16,939 nucleotides of DNA from 2-12-FULL-43-11 sp035655355 (GTDB taxonomy: Bacteria > Patescibacteriota > Minisyncoccia > UBA6257 > Colwellbacteraceae): positions 1 to 16,939 of the forward strand of contig DASRUQ010000015.1 in assembly GCA_035655355.1 (NCBI GenBank). Reading direction: 5' to 3'. Every line of letters begins with the position of its first letter. Within the stretch, counting starts at the first letter, position 1. Shown piece after piece: positions 14,638 through 16,939 of the stretch. The notes under the pieces were generated by a model that saw only the letters and a program-made list of their open reading frames with translations, was not told the origin of the DNA and made no database searches. Position numbers and translations under genes: made by a program.

Positions 14638-15120
14638 TTAGATACATTTATCCGCCACCGATGAAGCGGCATAGCTTTCTGGCTTGGTGCGAACCTCAAA
14701 GTTATTGGCTCTAATCATCCCGACAAGTTCGTGAATCATAACTTTGGTTTCACCGTTTTGGCCCACATCAATGTGAATCTCAAAACTGAATTCCGGCGCT
14801 TCTTGGCTTTTTAATGAAGCAAGAATGTCTTTAGCTATGTCCAAAGACATTAAAGCTTCACGAAGCATCCTGTCTCTTAAGGTGTGAAAACCGGAGAGCT
14901 CTTCCCTTCTCCAAAAATATCTGCCGCCATTGCCCAGGCGGTGCACTACGACGGCGGTGACAAAATCGGCTTTGGTTGTATCGTAAAGCTGCGAATCGGT
15001 GCCTACCATTACTTTGTAGGCGTAATCGGGAGCCTGATTCATAAAGTCTATGACTTCACCAACCACCTCAGCGGCGGTGAGTTTACTCCCTCCATAACTG
15101 TTGAACTTAAGATTATCCAT
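14638..15120 (-). CDS. YkuK-type ribonuclease H-like fold protein (former DUF458)
   Basis: The 160-aa sequence matches the YkuK family pattern. VMVGTDSQ holds D42 near the N-terminus. The central RYFWRREELSGFHTLRDRML helix region is followed by FEIHIDVGQNGETKVMIHELVGM (D118) and a C-terminal KPESYAASSVADK (D157). The family is predicted to adopt an RNase H fold, and the acidic residues are candidate metal ligands. No biochemical role is established that I can rely on. It is the first gene of a four-gene operon and is followed 7 nt later by a second RNase H-fold nuclease. The ATG at 15120 has no SD but sits about 14 nt after the predicted transcription start. Confidence 0.85.
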   Translation of the reverse strand: MDNLKFNSYGGSKLTAAEVVGEVIDFMNQAPDYAYKVMVGTDSQLYDTTKADFVTAVVVHRLGNGGRYFWRREELSGFHTLRDRMLREALMSLDIAKDILASLKSQEAPEFSFEIHIDVGQNGETKVMIHELVGMIRANNFEVRTKPESYAASSVADKCI

Positions 15121-15140
15121 AAAAGAAAGCGATGCTAGTC

Positions 15141-15169
15141 ACTATAGATTAAATGGGAAATGCAGGCAA
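15141..15169 (-). promoter_or_regulatory. Promoter of the YkuK-exonuclease-desulfurase-HtrA operon
   Basis: On the minus strand TTGCCT (15169-15164), a 17-bp spacer and TATAGT (15146-15141) predict a start near 15134, about 14 nt before the ATG. No other good promoter was found inside the operon, where all genes overlap or are within 7 nt. Confidence 0.55.
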
Positions 15170-15190
15170 ATCACCTCAATAAGTTGCTGA

Positions 15191-16093
15191 TTACTTAGCT
15201 TTATAAGCAGATTTGAGACGGCTTAACTCGTGCTTGACCGCCGTTTCATCTTTGCCTTTTAAGCGGATCCTGACCAATGGTTCGGTGTTAGAGGCGCGAA
15301 TGTTAATCCAAATTTGGTTATTATAAAAACTAAAACCGTCTTGCCGCGAGATCTTGAATTTTGAGGCTGAGTAAAGTTTCTTAACCTTGGTAATAAAACC
15401 TGCTGGGTCACTAGTTTTCAGATTCAAGCTCACACCGTTACAGACATAAGGCAAATTGTCCGCCCACTCGGAGAGCGAAAGTTTTTGAGACTTTAATTTA
15501 GAAACTTGGTTAATGGCGAAAACCGCCGCCATAATCCCCGAGTCGGCAAAGAAAAAATCTTTAAAATAATAATGGCCGGACTGCTCGCAGGCAAATTCAG
15601 TTTTTCTGCGTCTCATTTCTTTTTTAATGAAATAATGGCCGGTGCGAGTCTCGTTTATTTTTAAGCCGGGCTTTAACCAGCGCAACGGCACCGAACCAAG
15701 GGCGGAATCCACGAGATACGGCCCTTTAAAAAGGGATGAGAGCAGAATAAAAATAATATCCGTATCTAAGGCCCTGCCTTTGTTATCAACGAAGAAAATT
15801 CTATCTCCGTCGGCGTCAAAAATAACTCCGAAGTCTGCTTTGCTGTTCATAACGACACGCTGCAATTGTTCTTTAGCTCCTGGAGCAATTGGGTTTGGCC
15901 CGTCGGCTGGAAAATTACCGTCGGGCTTGGCATTAATAAATACGGCTTTAATATACTTATTTTTCTTTTTACCAAAAAGCTCGCGCAGAACCGGGCCAGT
16001 CGAACCATTGGAGGAATCAAAAACAACCCTTAAAGGTTCTTTAACTTCTATAAACTTATTTAAAAATCTAACGTAACTTTTTGTATATCGCAT
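15191..16093 (-). CDS. Phosphomannomutase/phosphoglucomutase, C-terminal part (domains II-IV, split gene)
   Basis: This is the larger part of an alpha-D-phosphohexomutase, which interconverts sugar 1- and 6-phosphates for envelope sugar nucleotides. RVVFDSSNGSTG (22-33) begins domain II. The Mg-binding loop is DADGDR (93-98). The sugar-binding loop is CEQSGH (169-174, usually GEQSGH). The phosphate-binding RASNTEPLVRIR (about 265-276) is in domain IV. The catalytic serine is not in this frame but in the upstream ORF. The ATG at 16093 overlaps that ORF by 26 nt in the +1 frame. Removing one base from the A5 run at 16078-16082 fuses both parts into about 434 aa, near the usual family length. 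It is probably a frameshifted or recoded single gene rather than an independent protein. Confidence 0.85.
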   Translation of the reverse strand: MRYTKSYVRFLNKFIEVKEPLRVVFDSSNGSTGPVLRELFGKKKNKYIKAVFINAKPDGNFPADGPNPIAPGAKEQLQRVVMNSKADFGVIFDADGDRIFFVDNKGRALDTDIIFILLSSLFKGPYLVDSALGSVPLRWLKPGLKINETRTGHYFIKKEMRRRKTEFACEQSGHYYFKDFFFADSGIMAAVFAINQVSKLKSQKLSLSEWADNLPYVCNGVSLNLKTSDPAGFITKVKKLYSASKFKISRQDGFSFYNNQIWINIRASNTEPLVRIRLKGKDETAVKHELSRLKSAYKAK

Positions 16094-16475
16094 AGATTTC
16101 TTCGCCGTTCACGGGAACACCTTTTTTCTTAACGAACTTGACTCCGTTGTATTGTTTCGGGTTATGAGAGGCCGTAACCATCATCCCTCCGTCCGATTTT
16201 AAGTGGTTAACCAAAAACGACATCTCTGGGGTAGTAATAAACCCCGCTAAATGTAGTTTAGACTTGGGGCTGGCTTTTTGAATCGAATTTATTAAGGCTC
16301 GGTAAAGCTTTAGAGAACTAAGGCGGGCGTCGTGCCCCACTACTAAGCTCCCTTTTTTATTGCCGCCGAGAAGGAGCTTGGCGGCCGAGAAGCCTACTCT
16401 ACCGATAATATCTTCGTTAATAGTTTTGGGGTAGACCCCTCTCACGTCGTAAGCTCCGAAAATGCCTGATTTCAT
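16068..16475 (-). CDS. Phosphomannomutase/phosphoglucomutase, N-terminal part (domain I, split gene)
   Basis: This is domain I of the same phosphohexomutase. FGAYDVRG (6-13) is the N-terminal signature. VVGHDAR (45-51) follows. TASHNP (101-106) holds the phosphorylated serine S103. GVKFVKKKGVPVNGEEI leads into the end of the domain. The frame stops at 16068 with YKKLR, before domain II. I choose the ATG at 16475 because it precedes FGAYDVRG by five residues and lies 7 nt after a -10 box. The frame extends upstream to 16589, but that part is antisense to the start of ftsK and has no family match. The stop lies 26 nt after the ATG of the downstream ORF. Confidence 0.82.
   Translation of the reverse strand: MKSGIFGAYDVRGVYPKTINEDIIGRVGFSAAKLLLGGNKKGSLVVGHDARLSSLKLYRALINSIQKASPKSKLHLAGFITTPEMSFLVNHLKSDGGMMVTASHNPKQYNGVKFVKKKGVPVNGEEIYAIYKKLR
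16078..16082 (-). other. Frame-change site in the phosphohexomutase gene
   Basis: An A5 run (TTTTT on the + strand) sits in the 26-nt overlap of the two frames. On the coding strand TAC AAA AAG TTA continues to a stop, whereas TAC AAA AGT TAC (one A fewer) enters the downstream frame and gives the smooth junction IYAIYKSYVRFLNKF. A +1 or -2 shift would also join the frames. The sequence cannot tell mutation, assembly error and recoding apart. Confidence 0.7.
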
Positions 16476-16482
16476 CAATTGA

Positions 16483-16511
16483 ATTTTAACCTGTTTTGAT
16501 GTGTAATTTAA
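16483..16511 (-). promoter_or_regulatory. Promoter of the phosphohexomutase gene
   Basis: On the minus strand TAAAAT (16488-16483) ends exactly 7 nt before the ATG at 16475, with a weak TTAAAT -35 (16511-16506) at 17 bp. A leaderless transcript is predicted. It is interleaved with the divergent ftsK promoter. Confidence 0.45.
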
Positions 16512-16514
16512 GGG

Positions 16515-16520
16515 TATAGT
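16515..16520 (+). promoter_or_regulatory. -10 box of ftsK
   Basis: TATAGT (16515-16520) lies 12 nt before the ftsK ATG at 16533, so the leader would be only about 5 nt. No good -35 is visible. It is 57 bp or less from the divergent phosphohexomutase start, so the two promoters share DNA. Confidence 0.4.
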
Positions 16521-16532
16521 AAAAACTCCTTT

Positions 16533-16939
16533 ATGGCTAAGAAGAAATCCGAGAGTAAAAGACCGGAAAAAAATTTTCATATCATCCACCCCGAAGCTAA
16601 GTCCAGCATCGTCGCTGTCAGCTCACTGGGGCTAGCCGTGGTCTTTATCTTATCTGGATTTCATAAAGCCGGACCCGTTGGAGAAGTGGTTTTCACCGGG
16701 TTTATTAAATTGATGGGTCTGGGTTACTACCTGCTGCCGACAACTCTCATTGCCATCAGCCTCTCGCTTTTCACCAAAGGCGCCAAAAGAATTGTTACAG
16801 CTACATTATTTGGCGGATTATTCGTGCTACTTTCCAGCCTCGGCATAATAGATATTCTTGATCCGGGAAGGGGCGGCTGGCTCGGAGAAATTCTGGGCAG
16901 TCTCAACTCTCTATTCGGTTATTGGGCGGCACTCACTAT
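16533..16939 (+). CDS. ftsK: FtsK/SpoIIIE-type DNA translocase, N-terminal membrane domain (3' end outside window)
   Basis: The 135 visible codons start with a basic cytoplasmic MAKKKSESKRPEKNFHIIHP and continue into several hydrophobic helices. Approximate positions are 26-44 (IVAVSSLGLAVVFILSG), 52-85 (ending YYLLPTTLIAISLSLF), 90-108 (IVTATLFGGLFVLLSSLGII) and a further one at the edge. Between the last two is the DPGRGGWLGEILGSLNSLFGYWAA segment. This layout, the KKK-rich start and the GGxxG loop before the last helix are typical of the FtsK 4-TM domain. The motor and gamma domains would lie beyond the window. FtsK moves chromosomal DNA through the division septum. No SD precedes the ATG; a TATAGT box lies 12 nt upstream. 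The ATPase part is not visible, so the call rests on the membrane domain alone. Confidence 0.8.
   Translation, partial: MAKKKSESKRPEKNFHIIHPEAKSSIVAVSSLGLAVVFILSGFHKAGPVGEVVFTGFIKLMGLGYYLLPTTLIAISLSLFTKGAKRIVTATLFGGLFVLLSSLGIIDILDPGRGGWLGEILGSLNSLFGYWAALT

Noticed and set aside
14631..14699. Longer start for the exonuclease
   Set aside because: It overlaps the end of the YkuK gene, has no family match, and the ATG at 14630 has a proper SD right at the upstream stop.
16078..16084. Classic -1 slippery heptamer in the mutase gene
   Set aside because: The sequence is C AAA AAG rather than A AAA AAG, and the shift needed is +1 (or -2), so a dnaX-like -1 event would not join the frames.
16476..16589. 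N-terminal extension of the phosphohexomutase frame
   Set aside because: It runs antisense into ftsK and lies upstream of the FGAYDVRG signature; the promoter sits within it.
1..16939. CRISPR arrays, transposases, phage genes, attachment sites, replication origin or recoded stop codons
   Set aside because: No regularly spaced repeats, no recombinase or transposase frames and no DnaA-box clusters were noticed; UGA ends normal genes.

Overview
The window is 16.9 kb of compact bacterial chromosome. It carries about 15 protein genes and one tRNA, with no mobile element, CRISPR array or rRNA. The likely source is a reduced-genome bacterium of the Patescibacteria/CPR type, probably Parcubacteria-like. 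This is inferred from the very short intergenic gaps, overlapping genes, the mix of housekeeping functions, the small ECF sigma/membrane-protein operon, and weak use of Shine-Dalgarno sites. UGA is used as a normal stop (cysteine desulfurase and HtrA genes), so the code is standard. No taxon could be confirmed from sequence alone.

Layout, left to right. (1) 1-569 (+): C-terminal part of an M24 Xaa-Pro-type peptidase cut by the window edge. (2) 570-1231: a gap with a possible 23-codon ORF, a tRNA-Gly(UCC) with its own promoter, a 78-aa two-helix membrane protein and a bidirectional terminator. (3) 1230-3815 (-): a large M1 zinc aminopeptidase. (4) 3895-6127 (+): a four-gene cassette of a membrane-anchored acidic protein, an ECF sigma factor, an overlapping single-pass membrane protein (candidate anti-sigma) and a secreted helical protein, closed by a strong hairpin. 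(5) 6200-8079 (-): an HU-family DNA-binding protein and RNase Y (rny), each with its own promoter. (6) 8187-11490 (-): ClpB followed by an overlapping polytopic membrane protein. (7) 11601-15120 (-): a tight operon of a YkuK-type RNase H-fold protein, a DnaQ/RNase H-like 3'-5' exonuclease, a cysteine desulfurase and an HtrA-type serine protease. (8) 15191-16475 (-): a phosphomannomutase/phosphoglucomutase split into two frames at an A5 run. (9) 16533-end (+): the N-terminal 4-TM region of FtsK, running off the window.

The genes cover protein quality control (M24 and M1 peptidases, ClpB, HtrA), RNA turnover (RNase Y, exonuclease, YkuK), sulfur transfer, chromosome structure and segregation (HU, FtsK) and an envelope-type ECF signalling unit. 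Two features stand out. Three promoters place a -10 box exactly 7 nt before an ATG, which suggests leaderless mRNAs for operon-first genes, whereas some internal genes have real SD sites or stop/start overlaps. The sugar-phosphate mutase is interrupted by a frame change that a single base would repair.
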